A DNA stretch of 64,000 nucleotides from Nigrospora sphaerica (GCA_018287875.1 JAGVVL010000001.1:4464001-4528000); one strand, 5' to 3'. Counted from the stretch's first letter, positions 1-10,737 are shown. The notes: generated by a model from the letters alone, not told the origin. Translations and numbers: made by a program.

Positions 1-620
1 ACGACCTGAAACCCCTGGACGAAGAGCTGTACCCGCTGGTGGAACAGCCCGCGCCCCGTCTGTGTGCCGACCGTCTCGATTACGGGCTGCGCGATGCCGT
101 GGGCTTCGGTCACCTGTCCCTCGACGATGCCAGGAGAGTCGTGGCGTCCCTCCGGGCGCTGCCGGGGCCCGACGCACCCCAGCGATTGCTCGTGCTGCAG
201 GATGAGCAGCTCGCCCTGGCCCTGTCCCGGGCCTACATGGCTTGCGATCGTGACGTGTGGGGCAACGCGGCCCACGGTGACTTGTACATCCGGACGGCGC
301 GCTTGATGAAGTCGTTCCTCCATAGCGGCGCCGTCGACGAAGGCGAGCTCTGGCGCCTGTCCGACCAAGACTTCTGGCTAAAGATGCGGGAAGTCGCCGG
401 TCCCGGAGAGAGAGAGGCAATGGAGCGGCTGGAAAAGGATGGCCTTCCGGATGAACAGGGCCTGTCGCTCCCACGGCGCGCCAAGGTCCGCACCATCGAC
501 CCCGATGTGTGCCTGCCCTCCTCCGACACCGCCTCGCCTCTGTCGGTCCTGTTTCCGCCTTACGCGGCCGAGCGGCACCATTACATACTCGCCAGACAAG
601 CTCTATATGCTCCAGCCTGA
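1..620 (+). CDS. HD-domain phosphohydrolase-like protein, C-terminal part (5' end outside window)
   Basis: The frame is open from base 3 and ends at TGA 618-620, giving about 205 codons with no intron visible. The 5' part of the gene lies left of the window. The start of the visible part contains ADRLDYGLRDA, followed by helical sequence with conserved-looking acidic and aromatic residues (RAYMACDRDVW, ALSRAYMACDRD). This resembles the C-terminal half of HD-superfamily metal-dependent phosphohydrolases, where an Asp of this type closes the metal site. The HD pair itself would lie upstream and cannot be checked. The last 40 residues are less ordered. The gene is followed by about 700 bases without a gene and then the convergent GGPP synthase. 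The coding status is clear from length and composition; the family assignment is by recognition only, and the substrate is unknown. Confidence 0.6.
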   Translation, partial: DLKPLDEELYPLVEQPAPRLCADRLDYGLRDAVGFGHLSLDDARRVVASLRALPGPDAPQRLLVLQDEQLALALSRAYMACDRDVWGNAAHGDLYIRTARLMKSFLHSGAVDEGELWRLSDQDFWLKMREVAGPGEREAMERLEKDGLPDEQGLSLPRRAKVRTIDPDVCLPSSDTASPLSVLFPPYAAERHHYILARQALYAPA

Positions 621-1343
621 AAATGCCTCAGCACCACGTACCACGTCCATGTCCACGCTTATGGACTGGCACCGAAAGAGCCTTTGGACTCTTCGCATAC
701 GAAAAATGGACCAAGACGATATGTAGAGAAGCCTTTGACCCCAATTTCGAGGCTTGATTAAATAAACAGAAAGGATGGTGATACGGTTTGCCAAATGCCT
801 AGAAGGAATCCATCACCATTAACATTAATCTCAGCAGTCATCACCTACCGGTCATACCCATCCAAACAGCAGGGGGGCGTGATCTCGTTCCTTGCTGCTG
901 GTATATCCAAGAACCTATTTCATGGTACATTAAAACAGCCAACGCCCATGACATCAACCTTTGCGCTCGCTGCATATATGGGCGTCATGGTTTGGCTCAT
1001 GTGAAACGTAAGTAGCATGGCATCGTGAAGTGATATTCGTCGCCAGATGAAGGAGATAGGACCGTGGCCCGGAAACGCGTGAGAGAAAAACAAGCGCCCG
1101 GGGGTATACAGATGTGGCCCGCACCTATTCGCACCTGAGCCGTGACGCCGCCCATCCCATCCGTTTAGCTGACAGGATGGTATAGTGAGAAAACTCCAAA
1201 ACCGGATGGCACCGAGACCCCCAGGACAAAAGGGTGCGGCGCCGACGCATTCCACATGTCCCTGCCCTGTATTTCGCCGGGGGGGCCAGTCTACACAGTA
1301 CTCCGAAAATCCGAGAGCAGACAGAGGTTGCTCCGAAGCCTAT
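621..1343. other. Intergenic, convergent 3' regions
   Basis: This stretch lies between the stop of the HD-domain gene and the stop of the GGPP synthase on the other strand. It is lower in GC than the flanking coding sequence around 740-1000. I see no gene, tRNA or repeat in it. The two 3' UTRs must lie here. Confidence 0.6.
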
Positions 1344-2537
1344 CTAATTTCCGTTGGACTTCTCGTGAACCTCCAGATAGTCCAAGATCTTGTGGATCCC
1401 CCGCGCCTTGCTGCTATCCTCGTCAATCTTGTCGGCCGTTTCCCGGGCCCTCTTGATCAGGATGTCCAATACTCTTTTGGTGTAGGTAAAACTACCGGTC
1501 TTCTCCATCAGTTTGACGGCATAGCGTTTGACCTCCTCGTCTTTGGTCTTTTGCCTTAGGATATTGAGGAGTCGCATGTCGTCGGGATCGGTGCGGATGC
1601 TGTGGATGATGAGGAAGGAGAATTTGCCCTCGGTGAGATCCTCGCACATGCCTTTGTTTTTGCTGTAGACATCCGAATCCAAGTTCAAGTAGTCGTCGCG
1701 AATCTGGTAAATGAGACCCAACAGGTTTACCAGCTCGGTGCAGTCCGCAGTGGACTCGGACTCGACTTGCATGAGCTTGATACCCAAGCGGAAAAGACCG
1801 CCCGTCTTGTTGCCCACCATCTCCAGGTATTCGTCCTCGGAAGGGCACTTATGGTTGTCCCGCCAGAAGAGATCCATGCCCTGGCCGCGGTGGAGGTGCA
1901 GAAGCTCCTCAGTGAAGATGGCCATTGCCTTGGGGTTGCCCAGCTTCTGCAGCTCCTGCATTGCTAGGAAGTAGATGTAGTTGGCCGAGTTGATCGTCTG
2001 CGGCGTTCCGAAGATGGTGTGGGATACAGGCAGGCCGCGACGCAACTCGGAGCTGTCCTCGACGTCGTCAATCATCAGCGAGGCGTTGTGAAGCATTCCG
2101 ACGACCGTGGTGATGACGTCTAGGCTCTCGTCGGGCACCTCCAACCAGCTGTTGAAGGCGGCGATCAGGTGCTTGCGGAAGTTCTTGCCCGACTCGGCGC
2201 TGACGTGGTGGTACGGGGCCATGAGGATGTTCTCTTTCTGGGCCGTCCACGTCTTCTTGGCTATGTAGTCGACATCCTCGGTCTCGAAACGGTCGGGGCT
2301 CGGGGCCGGTTGCATGATGGCGGAGAGGGCAGGGATGTGGGCAGCGGCAGAGGAGTTGCGTTGCCTGCTGCGTGCGCTCTGGCCCAGCCAGTCGGACTCG
2401 GATACGGGGCGCAGAACGGACCGAGAGGGGACGTGAGGGATGGCGCAACCGGTGGAGGAGGTTCGCGGAGGAATGGCGTTGGGGGACTGGAAGGGGATGG
2501 CTGGGTTGGTATGCTGGTGGGAATCGGAGAGCATCAT
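1344..2537 (-). CDS. al-3: Geranylgeranyl diphosphate synthase
   Basis: A single exon of 397 codons. It makes C20 geranylgeranyl diphosphate from farnesyl diphosphate and isopentenyl diphosphate, the precursor for carotenoids, prenylated Rab/Rho proteins and other diterpenoids. The first Asp-rich motif is DDVED at residues 157-161 within LMIDDVEDSSELRRGLP. The second is DDYLN at 281-285 within IYQIRDDYLNLDSD. The conserved KTGGLFRL lies near 244-251. Residues 1-80 are a low-complexity N-terminal extension (Ser/Pro/Arg rich), as usual for ascomycete enzymes. I took the upstream ATG of the Met-Met pair; the catalytic core begins near residue 85. No terpene cyclase, P450 or carotenoid gene lies next to it, so I infer the housekeeping copy and not a diterpene-cluster paralogue. 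The symbol follows the Neurospora orthologue and is an inference from similarity. Confidence 0.95.
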   Translation of the reverse strand: MMLSDSHQHTNPAIPFQSPNAIPPRTSSTGCAIPHVPSRSVLRPVSESDWLGQSARSRQRNSSAAAHIPALSAIMQPAPSPDRFETEDVDYIAKKTWTAQKENILMAPYHHVSAESGKNFRKHLIAAFNSWLEVPDESLDVITTVVGMLHNASLMIDDVEDSSELRRGLPVSHTIFGTPQTINSANYIYFLAMQELQKLGNPKAMAIFTEELLHLHRGQGMDLFWRDNHKCPSEDEYLEMVGNKTGGLFRLGIKLMQVESESTADCTELVNLLGLIYQIRDDYLNLDSDVYSKNKGMCEDLTEGKFSFLIIHSIRTDPDDMRLLNILRQKTKDEEVKRYAVKLMEKTGSFTYTKRVLDILIKRARETADKIDEDSSKARGIHKILDYLEVHEKSNGN

Positions 2538-2612
2538 CCCAAACCTGAAGGTGAGACTTTGGCGGACAGGGCCTCGGAGCGGCTCATGCAGGCAGCCGGC
2601 ACGACCACCGGC

Positions 2613-2622
2613 TATAAATATA
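2613..2622 (-). promoter_or_regulatory. Possible TATA element of the GGPP synthase gene
   Basis: TATAAATATA on the plus strand reads TATATTTATA on the minus strand, about 76 nt upstream of the GGPP synthase start codon. The position suits a TATA box, but the element is nearly symmetrical and could be chance. Confidence 0.35.
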
Positions 2623-3042
2623 CGTACCCGCTAAGAGCCACACGGAGAGGCACCGTCAGAGCGGGAGAACGGACTCGATAGACTTCCGCGCTGCCGGGGG
2701 CCCAGGAAGCGAAAAGCAGGCGCTGTTGGTGGTGGGGACAGCAGGACGATGGATCTGGGGAGCGCTGAACATGTACATAGCCAGGATCAGCCAGAGAAGT
2801 ACCGCGTACAGAGGAAACAGGCAAGTCACGTAGCCAGGCACTAGCCGGGGCCGCGGGGGCGGTCGACGGTAGGCAAAGCACTATACGGGACACCCGCCCC
2901 TGCCTACCTACCTACTTAGGTAAGTACTGAGTTCGGCGGGGGGTTACTCACCTAGGAGGTACAGTGGGAAGGCAAACGAGCATTCATCCACCGTGCAGGC
3001 AGATACGAGGTAACACTTTAGGAAGCCAGCCCTCTCCCGCTC

Positions 3043-3075
3043 GCTGCTGCTGCTGCTGCTGCCGCTGCTGTTGTT
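3043..3075 (+). repeat. GCT trinucleotide repeat
   Basis: Six GCT units are followed by GCC, two GCT and two GTT units, about 500 bases upstream of the GGPP synthase start. It is a simple sequence repeat and not part of any supported coding region. Confidence 0.85.
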
Positions 3076-5222
3076 GTACTGCCGTTGGTGCTGCTGCAAA
3101 GGGACGTTGCTAGAGTTGAGTGCTGCCTGGATGCGGGGAGGGAGGGGGGAGCTTTCCACGATGCGGCAGCCCTGCTGTGATGGATGGGGATGGACGATCT
3201 TTCGGAGCTGATGTGGGGCGCTTGCTCAGGTCGAGTCTCCAGCAGCAAGCATGTGATGCACTGCTGACCTTCAGCTGGATGGATAAAGCTCGGCTGACAG
3301 CTACAGGTGCTCTCTTCCGGTGGTAGATTGCCTGAGGGAAAAGAACCAGGAGGCCGAGCGGCCAAGAAAAAATATCAAGCGAGGAGAAAGAGGAACGGGA
3401 GAGACTGGAAGCTGGAAACGGGAAGGGGGAAGCGGGAAGCGGGAAGCGGGCGCTGTACTCGGTACAGCTCGGCAGGGTAGGTAGTGATTGTACTTATGCT
3501 CCCCCGAGGGTCGCGAAAGGGAAGCTCAATGGCGCGTGTCACGGCTGGGCTCGTAACGTGTCGCGCGGTCTTTGCCGGGTAACGGTCGCCATGGCGCCGG
3601 GCCTTTCGACCACGAGATTAGGGATCCGTGATGGAAAGTTCAATAGCAACGTTGGGTCCCTGCTGGTCACGTTTTGGCCCGTCCAGTGACCATGGTGAGA
3701 CCGTCCCGACATTTCCGACGCGGCGCTACGCCTGTGGGTATCGTGCCCACACGTCACCATTCCCACGCGGAGAGATTAGCGGGCGTCGCCATCAGGCTGA
3801 GACTGTGAGCCACTACTCTTTCCCCTCGGTATGGTTGCAGTGCAGTAGCTCAGGTCCGGACACACCACCATCCATGCCGCCCACAATCCCTATTCGCCTT
3901 GCGATCCACACCTTTCGAGGGGTCACCAGCTTAGCTTGAGCGTGATGACGATGCGATGGCCAGTTCATGGACGACAGTAGCCAACTTCGCCTGCGTTCGC
4001 CATTCCGCGGGGTGCCTCGTACAGAGCGGCGCGGTACTTGCTCAGCTTAGTAGTACCTTCGTGGCCCGTATCAGCGGCCCCCTGCGGTCGAAAGGAAGCA
4101 TGAAGAACTCAACATGTACGTGCAGGACGGCATGGGCCAATCCAACCAAGCCAGAATAGGCACGTGCTGGGATTGGACGGGCGAGAGTCATCAAACGGGC
4201 GATGTGAAAAGCGGGAAGCGCGCGCGCCTGCGCACCTGCATTGGGAGAGAAACTTTCCCGGATCAGTCTGGATGCCGCCGCCTCGATGTGTGGAATTCCA
4301 CCAGGTGGACGATGGCGCTTCGGCAATCAGCATCGTCTTTTCAAGCCCCCTCATCCCCGTCGCCCCCGCCCCCCCCCCCAAAGCAGCTCGCCTGTTTCGC
4401 ATCGAGGGGGTTTCGCAACAAGATTCAAGCCGGGCGGGCAGGCCCAAGCATCCATCATCCATGCGGACTGTCCAGCCTAGCACGCCTAGGTTTGATATAC
4501 GGATTACTTGCCGTCGACATAGGAAGTATGTGCATAGGCGGCAGGGTTTCTCAACCCCAGTTGGAATTGCTCCATTCCATCCATGTATGGCAAGGCGACG
4601 GCGGCAATCTAGGAGCTAGCTCCCTAGGTCCAACATACTTCGTAGGTAAGCTAAGCAGGTAGTACTCAGCACCATACCAATGCGCTCCCAGCCGATCGGG
4701 TCGCATCGCGCATCACGGCCTCGAAAACGCTTCGGCCAATGACCTCAGAAACAAAGGAACGGACAGGGGGAAATGCCGGGTTGCTGTGCTAACCAGCCAT
4801 CGCAACGGCCACCCTCGGACCCCTGACAACCTGGTCGATGGAGCTGAGGATGGGTACCAGCTTGGACCCCCAAACATCTTCAGGGCTGTAGCCGTCGATC
4901 GGTGCAAACCTGACGTTCTTATGCCTGTTTGCTGCTGTTACGTCTCACCCTTCCACTTTGTCGCGCGTCGCGTGCGTTCCCCGACGGCATCTTAACACGC
5001 TTGGTCCGCCCCCTTCCGATTCTTCACTTCGTAGCGTTTCCTGTCTTTGTTTTCAACCCACGCCGGCGCGCTGTGTTTTTCCTTCACCTGACCAGTTCCA
5101 TTTAGTTTCAGCTTTGAGCTCGCCCCTTCCCCACGTTGGCGCTGGTCAGGCTTCACCGCTACCGCGTCTCCTGTCCGCTTTCCTCCCCCCCGCGAATTCG
5201 ATACCGCGTTTATCACCGCCGC

Positions 5223-5229
5223 TATAAAT
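5223..5229 (+). promoter_or_regulatory. Possible TATA box of cdc14
   Basis: TATAAAT lies 61 nt upstream of the cdc14 start codon, downstream of a pyrimidine-rich stretch. The position and sequence fit a TATA element. Confidence 0.45.
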
Positions 5230-5289
5230 CCGTCGTCCAGCTTTGGGGCAGGCCGGCACACATCCCGCCAACAACCCTCGGCCGCCGCA

Positions 5290-6252
5290 ATGGAGAACCT
5301 ACTGTCCCTCGCCTTTGACAACCTGTCTTCGTACGACGGCCCCAAGATCCGCAAGGGCCTGCGCCAGGTGGAGGGGTTACTGGCCAACATCTGCCTCTCG
5401 AGCAAGCCCAGGTCCCCCAAGGCGGGCCGGGACGACTCTTCGGATGACAGCACGGCACCGCCGCCCAAGAGCCTGAAGGAACTCGCCGACGACGCCGCCT
5501 TTTGCGAGTTTTTCAAGCTGCAGGAGGGCTTCGAGTGGAACGTGGCCCTGCGTCTGGTCAACACGCTCGACCGGCTGCTGGCCAAGGGTGGCGATGAACA
5601 GAACGACATGTTGATCCTGAGCGCGCTGGATCTAATCCAAGGCATCATGCTCCTGCACCCGCCGAGCAAGACGCTGTTCTCGCGCGAGATGTATATGAAC
5701 GTATGTTTTCATTCCTTCGGTGTGGCCACCGACACCCCACTCCTTGGCACCCCGCTCACCCCCGTTCAGATTCTTCTGGATCTCCTCGAGCCGGACTTCA
5801 GCCCGGCCATTCAGGCCTCCACTCTCCTCACGCTCGTGACTTCGCTCATCGACACGCCCCAAAACACCCGCACGTTCGAGAACCTCGACGGCTTGCTCAC
5901 CGTGACCTCGCTCTTCCGGTCCCGGGGCACCAGTCGCGACGTCAAGCTCAAGTGCATGGAGTTCCTGTACTTCTACTTGATGCCCGAGACCCCGTCGACC
6001 CCAGGCGCCGCAAGTCGAGACCCGGCGCCGCCTCTGCTGCAGCGAAGCCCTACCAAGTTGACCAAGACCTACTCCTTCTCCAGCAGCAGTGGTAGCGACA
6101 CCAGCAGCGGGCGGTCGAGGTCCCCTAGCGTGAGTGGAAGCATCCGCACCCAGAGCGAGAAGCAGACATTACTTGGTCGCCACTTGAATAGCGTCGAGGA
6201 CCTGGTCAAGGACCTGCACGGCTACACCCCGTTCGGCAGCGTGGCGCTGTAG
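5290..6252 (+). CDS. cdc14: Septation initiation network component Cdc14 (SIN Cdc14 family)
   Basis: Two exons, 5290-5700 and 5770-6252, encode 297 residues. The protein opens with MENLLSLAFDNLSSYDGPKIRKG, characteristic of the fission-yeast Cdc14 family. That protein is the non-catalytic partner of the kinase Sid1 in the septation initiation network and is unrelated to the Cdc14 phosphatase. Helical ARM-like sequence follows (WNVALRLVNTLDRLLA; DLLEPDFSPAIQASTLL). The C-terminal third is Ser-rich (SSSSGSDTSSGRSRSPS), a plausible phosphorylation region. The intron 5701-5769 has GTATGT, a CTCAC branch region and TTCAG. It is 69 nt and contains no stop, so the unspliced frame stays open. I prefer the spliced form because removal joins MYMN to ILLDLLEPDF, a continuous helix. 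Expected role: control of septum formation at spindle pole bodies. Confidence 0.88.
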   Translation: MENLLSLAFDNLSSYDGPKIRKGLRQVEGLLANICLSSKPRSPKAGRDDSSDDSTAPPPKSLKELADDAAFCEFFKLQEGFEWNVALRLVNTLDRLLAKGGDEQNDMLILSALDLIQGIMLLHPPSKTLFSREMYMNVCFHSFGVATDTPLLGTPLTPVQILLDLLEPDFSPAIQASTLLTLVTSLIDTPQNTRTFENLDGLLTVTSLFRSRGTSRDVKLKCMEFLYFYLMPETPSTPGAASRDPAPPLLQRSPTKLTKTYSFSSSSGSDTSSGRSRSPSVSGSIRTQSEKQTLLGRHLNSVEDLVKDLHGYTPFGSVAL

Positions 6253-9200
6253 GCTTTGGTTCATGGATGAGCTCTGAAGACCGGGGTGTGCCTGGCTGGT
6301 TGACCAAATATGATGCACGAGGAATGAGGCGAAGAAGACCCGATCACGGCAGGGCGTCGCTTGACCACATGAGGCGTCGGTATTTTTCTTTTCCCTTGTT
6401 ACGGCGTTTGACAAACTGTTTTCCCCCCGGATGCCATTGCTGCTCCACGTGGCACGATGCTTCTGGCTGGGTGCCGAATTCTACTCGGCATCGCATAGCG
6501 TTGCATTGCTTGCATATGGAATTTTTCGTTTTCATCATAGCGATTAGAGTGGAACAGGGAACGGCGTTTCGTCCCCCAGAGGGGGCTGGCCAGTAGGCGT
6601 GTTTCGAATACCATAGGAAGTGAGGACCTACGCTTGTCAAGTAATTTGCCGTACATTTTTGTGGTACCCCCGCAATAATTTAATGATGGTTATCGCGAGC
6701 CGATTTGAACCCGACCTGCTTTATGGGCAAGGGGGCAAATGATGTAAAACGTACACGTTCTGGCGTATGCGTAAGCACATAAACATTCCCACGCACTCAC
6801 GCTCATCTGTAAACATTGAAAACATGCAGCCAAGCGTTGTGCATTTTTCCCAACGCCCAGCCAGCTATCGACGTCTGCTTCGGGACGCCTTACGCTGATG
6901 TTTCTGGCAGACGGACATTCCCACCCTCCTTCCTCGGTCCCTCGGCCAGACATGGTACGATACCCGTCGTTGGCTCCTCGGGAATACGAACATAGTATTG
7001 CAGTGTTGGATGGGCTTCGCTTCTCGTGCACACTTTGCAGCCCCCAAATACGACCTGCCGGACTTGACAGGTCCCGCCCTCGCCTGCTCCCGAACCCGAA
7101 ACTCAGCGACGTCACGGCCAAACGCCAACGACCGGGCGTGCGAGCCCGAACGAATCACGTCCCATGGCGGCGCAGTGCGTGCTCGCAGAGGGGGCTGGCA
7201 GAGGGGGCTAACAGGCAGGGATAGCGTCGCCAGGCGGGGGGGTTGGTCTAGACCGGGGGCATACTATGCTGTCTAGGGTTGGAATGACAGCTCCGGAGTG
7301 TGTACCCGCGGCAGTCGGAGGGCTAGGCAGTAACAAGACGAGGTGGGAGAGGAGACCTAATACGTAAGTATGTACGTGACCAGGTGATGTATCCACGTCC
7401 GGAGGGCGTTTGGGTGGCCAGCCCTACATATCCATCTTTTGTGCGAACCTACTCAAGGCTCCGGGACTTGATATTGTACGGAGCGGATATCAGTACAAGT
7501 CATTCGGCATCCGCATCCGTCCTGCCTCTCATCCTCGCATAGCCAAGGATCGGCGGTGTTTTGACACGCCATGATATGGTCTATGACGGCGGGCGAGACA
7601 GAGGGGAGCTCGTTTCTCTGGCTGCTTCTTTGCCAAGTGCCTGCCTCTTGCCTGCTTTACCTGCGACGTACGAGACCCGGCGGCATCCATGGTGCTGCGT
7701 GATGGAAGGGACAAGCAGTCGTTGGGCACGGAGCGCACTGACGATAGCTTGGCAGGTACCTTACATAGGTGTGAACGTGGGATGGGGGAAACCGGGCACT
7801 CTATGACCGCATTGGTGGGGCTGAGCCACGCAGGCTACGCAACAGGGGAGAGGCAGAAAGAGTGTGTGAAGCCACAGCCCCGGCACGCTTGAGGCACGTA
7901 GCCGCTTTCCCGCTGCGACGCCATGCCGCTTGCCGCTTAGCCGGGGACAGGTTAACGTTCTATGCATACTACTTGGATTTGTCAGTACTCTTTTCTCAGT
8001 ACTTACCTTGGTACTCATGAGGTAGGTAGGATCCCAGCCACAGCAAGCGAGAGGCAGCTTTTGCGACGGGGCTAGGAAGCTGGCATTGAGTTTCATGGAT
8101 GAAATTGCACCGCCGGGGGCGGGCCTACCGTGCCTGGCCGGTGAACCGACCTAAAGAAGATCATGTGGTCTAGGCTGTCTGGCATCTCTTGATTCCTCCC
8201 TCCCCCATCGAGATGAGCGCGGCTCCCTACCGGTTGGTGTACGGTAAGGAAACTGACAGTACTCAGGTATTTCTCCTACTATTTCCCCTTGGCCACATCG
8301 ACTGAGAGCCACAGGTGGCGGACGCGCATCGCGTGCTGTGCGGGGCTCAGTATTGTTGCTTCCTTTCCCAACCCCTCCCCCACCTAAGGAAGTCGATCGG
8401 GCGGGGGCAGGCAAAAGGCGCCATCGTTCCTCTTCGGCAAGCAGCCCTATCGGGAAATTTGGGGCTAATATGGGACGTCACCGCCACAGCTGCTCCGTTG
8501 GCTTGTCTCACGATGACGCCAGCCGCGCGTGCCGAATCCGCGGGGAACGCGAACCGACGAATCCCCTGGCCCTTCTTCCCCTTGCCCCGTCAGCCCGCCC
8601 ACCTCTCGGCTCCTGTTGCTACCTGCCCAGCGGGCCTAGGCAGCCCTGTGTAGAGGTAGTCGTAGTAGTCTGTACGCTGTGTGTGAGTACCGGCTGTTGG
8701 GACCGTGCCCCGTCGTCTTTTGCGCCTGAGGAAGCCTATCCGAAGTTGCCAGTCGGAGAGGTACTTGAGCAGAGAAGCTACTACTTACTTACACGGGTAC
8801 CTATGTAGCCGTGTGTTTGCCTGCCGCTCTCCACAAGTCTTTCGTCACTGTCGGAGGAAATGGGGAGGCTTGTTTGCTCGTGCTTCTCATTGCCTGCCTG
8901 CCTCCCTGTCCCCGCCTGCCACCCATCCACAGACCCAATATGTCATCCATCCCAACTTACAAGTGTGTAGTAGTACTTCGTAGGAGGGGAAAGGGGAAAC
9001 TGGCAGTTCCGAGCTGACGAGGTGCCCCTCCAACAGGGAGACCATCATCCCCTCCACGTCCGCATAGGGAAATCCCTAGCAAGGATCGAAACCCCGTCCT
9101 TGACACTCATGACGACGGATGATCGATCCAACACGGGCAAATGGGGTACGCCCGCCTCTCTGGGCGCCCGACTTCCTTGGAACCGCGTGGTACAGCAGCA

Positions 9201-9434
9201 CAAGTACCTCCTCGCCTTTGTTGCCCGGTAATGCGTATCCCATGAGAACCCGCGTCGGGACGCGTGGGTATGGCAACATGTCGAAATCTTGGAATGGGCA
9301 AACGGCAACCTCGACCTGCAGCATGGAATTCCAATTCCCCCGTGCCTTCCCTATTTGCCCCATGATGCAACTGTCCTTCCCTCCCCTCGGGACTGCAAAC
9401 AAAGCTTTCCTGCCTCGTACCTCCCTCAGACGGA
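6253..9434. other. Intergenic region upstream of the repeat-protein gene
   Basis: About 3.2 kb without a supported gene. It includes TACCTA/TAGGTA motifs near 8000-8030 and 8781-8806. A stretch near 6690-6730 (minus strand) resembles a tRNA T-loop but has no matching stem. Short open frames here show no family motifs or consistent codon bias. Confidence 0.5.
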
Positions 9435-9442
9435 TATTTAAA
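9435..9442 (+). promoter_or_regulatory. Probable TATA box of the repeat-protein gene, with long pyrimidine-rich leader
   Basis: TATTTAAA lies 170 nt upstream of the start codon. From about 9450 to 9610 the sequence is rich in CT and CA with almost no G, ending in a good start context (CCAACATG). TATA plus a long pyrimidine-rich leader is typical of strongly expressed fungal genes. CCCCT-type elements lie just upstream (about 9380), which could be stress-response elements, though this is only a motif match. Confidence 0.5.
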
Positions 9443-9611
9443 GGTCCCAACTCCCTCCTTCCCCGTCCATCTATCCATCATCATCAACAGCAAGCATCTC
9501 CTCTAATCCTCTCTTGATACCCCCTCCTCAACAATACCCTACAAACTATCCAACTCACCACCACCAAGACTTTCTTCAGCTTCACGTCACCCGCAACAAA
9601 AGCCACCCAAC

Positions 9612-10737
9612 ATGTCCAACATCATCCACAAGGTCAAGGATGCCGTGAGCGGCCACAAGGACAAGCCTGAGGCCCCTGAGGGGACCCACGGCCCTCACGG
9701 AAGAGTTGGCAACACTGTCGACCCCCGTGTCGACTCTGACCGGGACCATCGCGCTGCCCCTGGCTCTACCACCACCGGTCCTACTGCTGGTGCTGGCCAC
9801 TCTTCCACGACTCGTGAAGGCCCTCACTCCTCCAACCTGGCCAACAAGGCCGACCCCCGAATTGACTCGGACCGTTCAGGTAACACATTCGGCAACGCCG
9901 CTGGCGACCTCGGCGGCGGCGGCCCCGAAGGTGTCGCTGGCCCCCACAGCAACCGTGTCATGAACGCTGCCGACCCCCGTGTCGACTCGGATCGTGATGC
10001 TTCGCGCACCATCGGCAGCACTGGAGGCGCCACGGGAACCATGGGTAGCCACGGCACTCACGCCACCACCGGTTCCGGCCTGACCGGTTCGCACGCAACC
10101 ACTGGCACCACCGGTTCTGGCCTGACTGGCTCCCACGGTACCACCGGCACTACTGGTTCCGGCCTTGCCTCGGGTGTGAGCGCCGCCACGGGTGCTCACA
10201 CGGGTGCCCACGGCGCTCACGGTGCCAGCACCGGCACGGGGGCAACCAGCGGCTCTACCTACAACACGTCGGCAGGCACCCACGGACCCCATGGAAAGGT
10301 TGGCAACATTGCCGACCCCCGTATCGATTCGGACCGAGACCACCGCGCTGCCCCCGGCGGCGCGGGCACTTCCCACCTCGGTTCCGGCCCCGGCCCTGCC
10401 GCCAACACGGCCGGCCCTCACAAGTCGGACATGATGAACAAGGCCGACCCCCGTGTCGACAGCGACCTTGATGGTTCCAAGACGGTTGGCGGCAACAAGA
10501 CCCACGCTGTGTAAGTAAGTACAAGCTGAAGATTCTTTTGGTTCCGGAACGGTGCTGATTTATCGACGCAGTGGCACCAACGCAGACTACCGTGACCCGA
10601 CCGATGCGGCACAAGTGCCTCCATCGGTGTTGAGCAAGCATATTGGTGAGCCTAGCATTGCTCATGACGATCACAGTCATGACCGTGACCGTCGCCACAG
10701 CCTGGCCTCAGCGCAGGAGACTCACCGTGGCATTTAA
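9612..10737 (+). CDS. Low-complexity repeat protein with GPH-N-DPRVDSD motifs, function unknown
   Basis: Two exons, 9612-10510 and 10572-10737, encode 354 residues. The protein is rich in Gly, Thr, Ser, His and Ala. It carries five copies of a motif of the form GPHxxxxxNxADPRVDSDRD, at about residues 27-45, 70-88, 110-129, 225-243 and 268-287. Between copies 3 and 4 is a Gly/Thr/His stretch of GLTGSHGTTGTTGS-like repeats. There is no signal peptide or membrane segment. Such proteins occur widely in filamentous fungi, often named 'cell surface' or LEA-like, but no function is established to my knowledge. The hydrophilic composition suggests an intrinsically disordered, stress-related protein (inference). 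The intron is GTAAGT, GCTGAT branch, CGCAG. Without splicing the frame stops at 10512-10514, directly at the donor. Splicing adds about 55 residues rich in His and Asp, ending QETHRGI. Confidence 0.85.
10511..10571 (+). other. 61-nt intron whose donor overlaps an in-frame stop
   Basis: The unspliced reading frame runs GTG TAA across the GTAAGTAAGT donor. The intron has a GCTGAT branch site and ends CGCAG. Exon 2 continues in frame for 55 codons to TAA 10735-10737 with the same His/Asp/Arg-rich style. Confidence 0.8.

Larger units (their letters stand above)
2538..5289. other. Divergent intergenic region between GGPP synthase and cdc14
   Basis: This is the shared upstream region of two divergently transcribed genes. 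It holds a (GCT)n-type repeat at 3043-3075, a short AAGCGGG tandem at about 3425-3449, an 11-base C run at 4369-4379, and TACCTA/TAGGTA motifs at about 2905-2925 and 4628-4665. The short open frames here have no recognisable motif or coding bias. I see no gene. Confidence 0.5.

Noticed and set aside
1344..2537. GGPP synthase as part of a diterpene or indole-diterpene cluster
   Set aside because: The neighbours are an HD-domain protein and a septation gene. No cyclase, P450, prenyltransferase or transporter lies nearby.
6690..6740. tRNA-like T-loop (GGGTTCAAATC on the minus strand)
   Set aside because: The stem bases flanking the loop do not pair, and no acceptor, D or anticodon arm can be drawn around it.
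9876..10505. Minus-strand open frame over the repeat-protein gene
   Set aside because: It is the antisense of a repetitive Gly/Thr/His coding region. The plus strand has promoter, intron and repeat logic.
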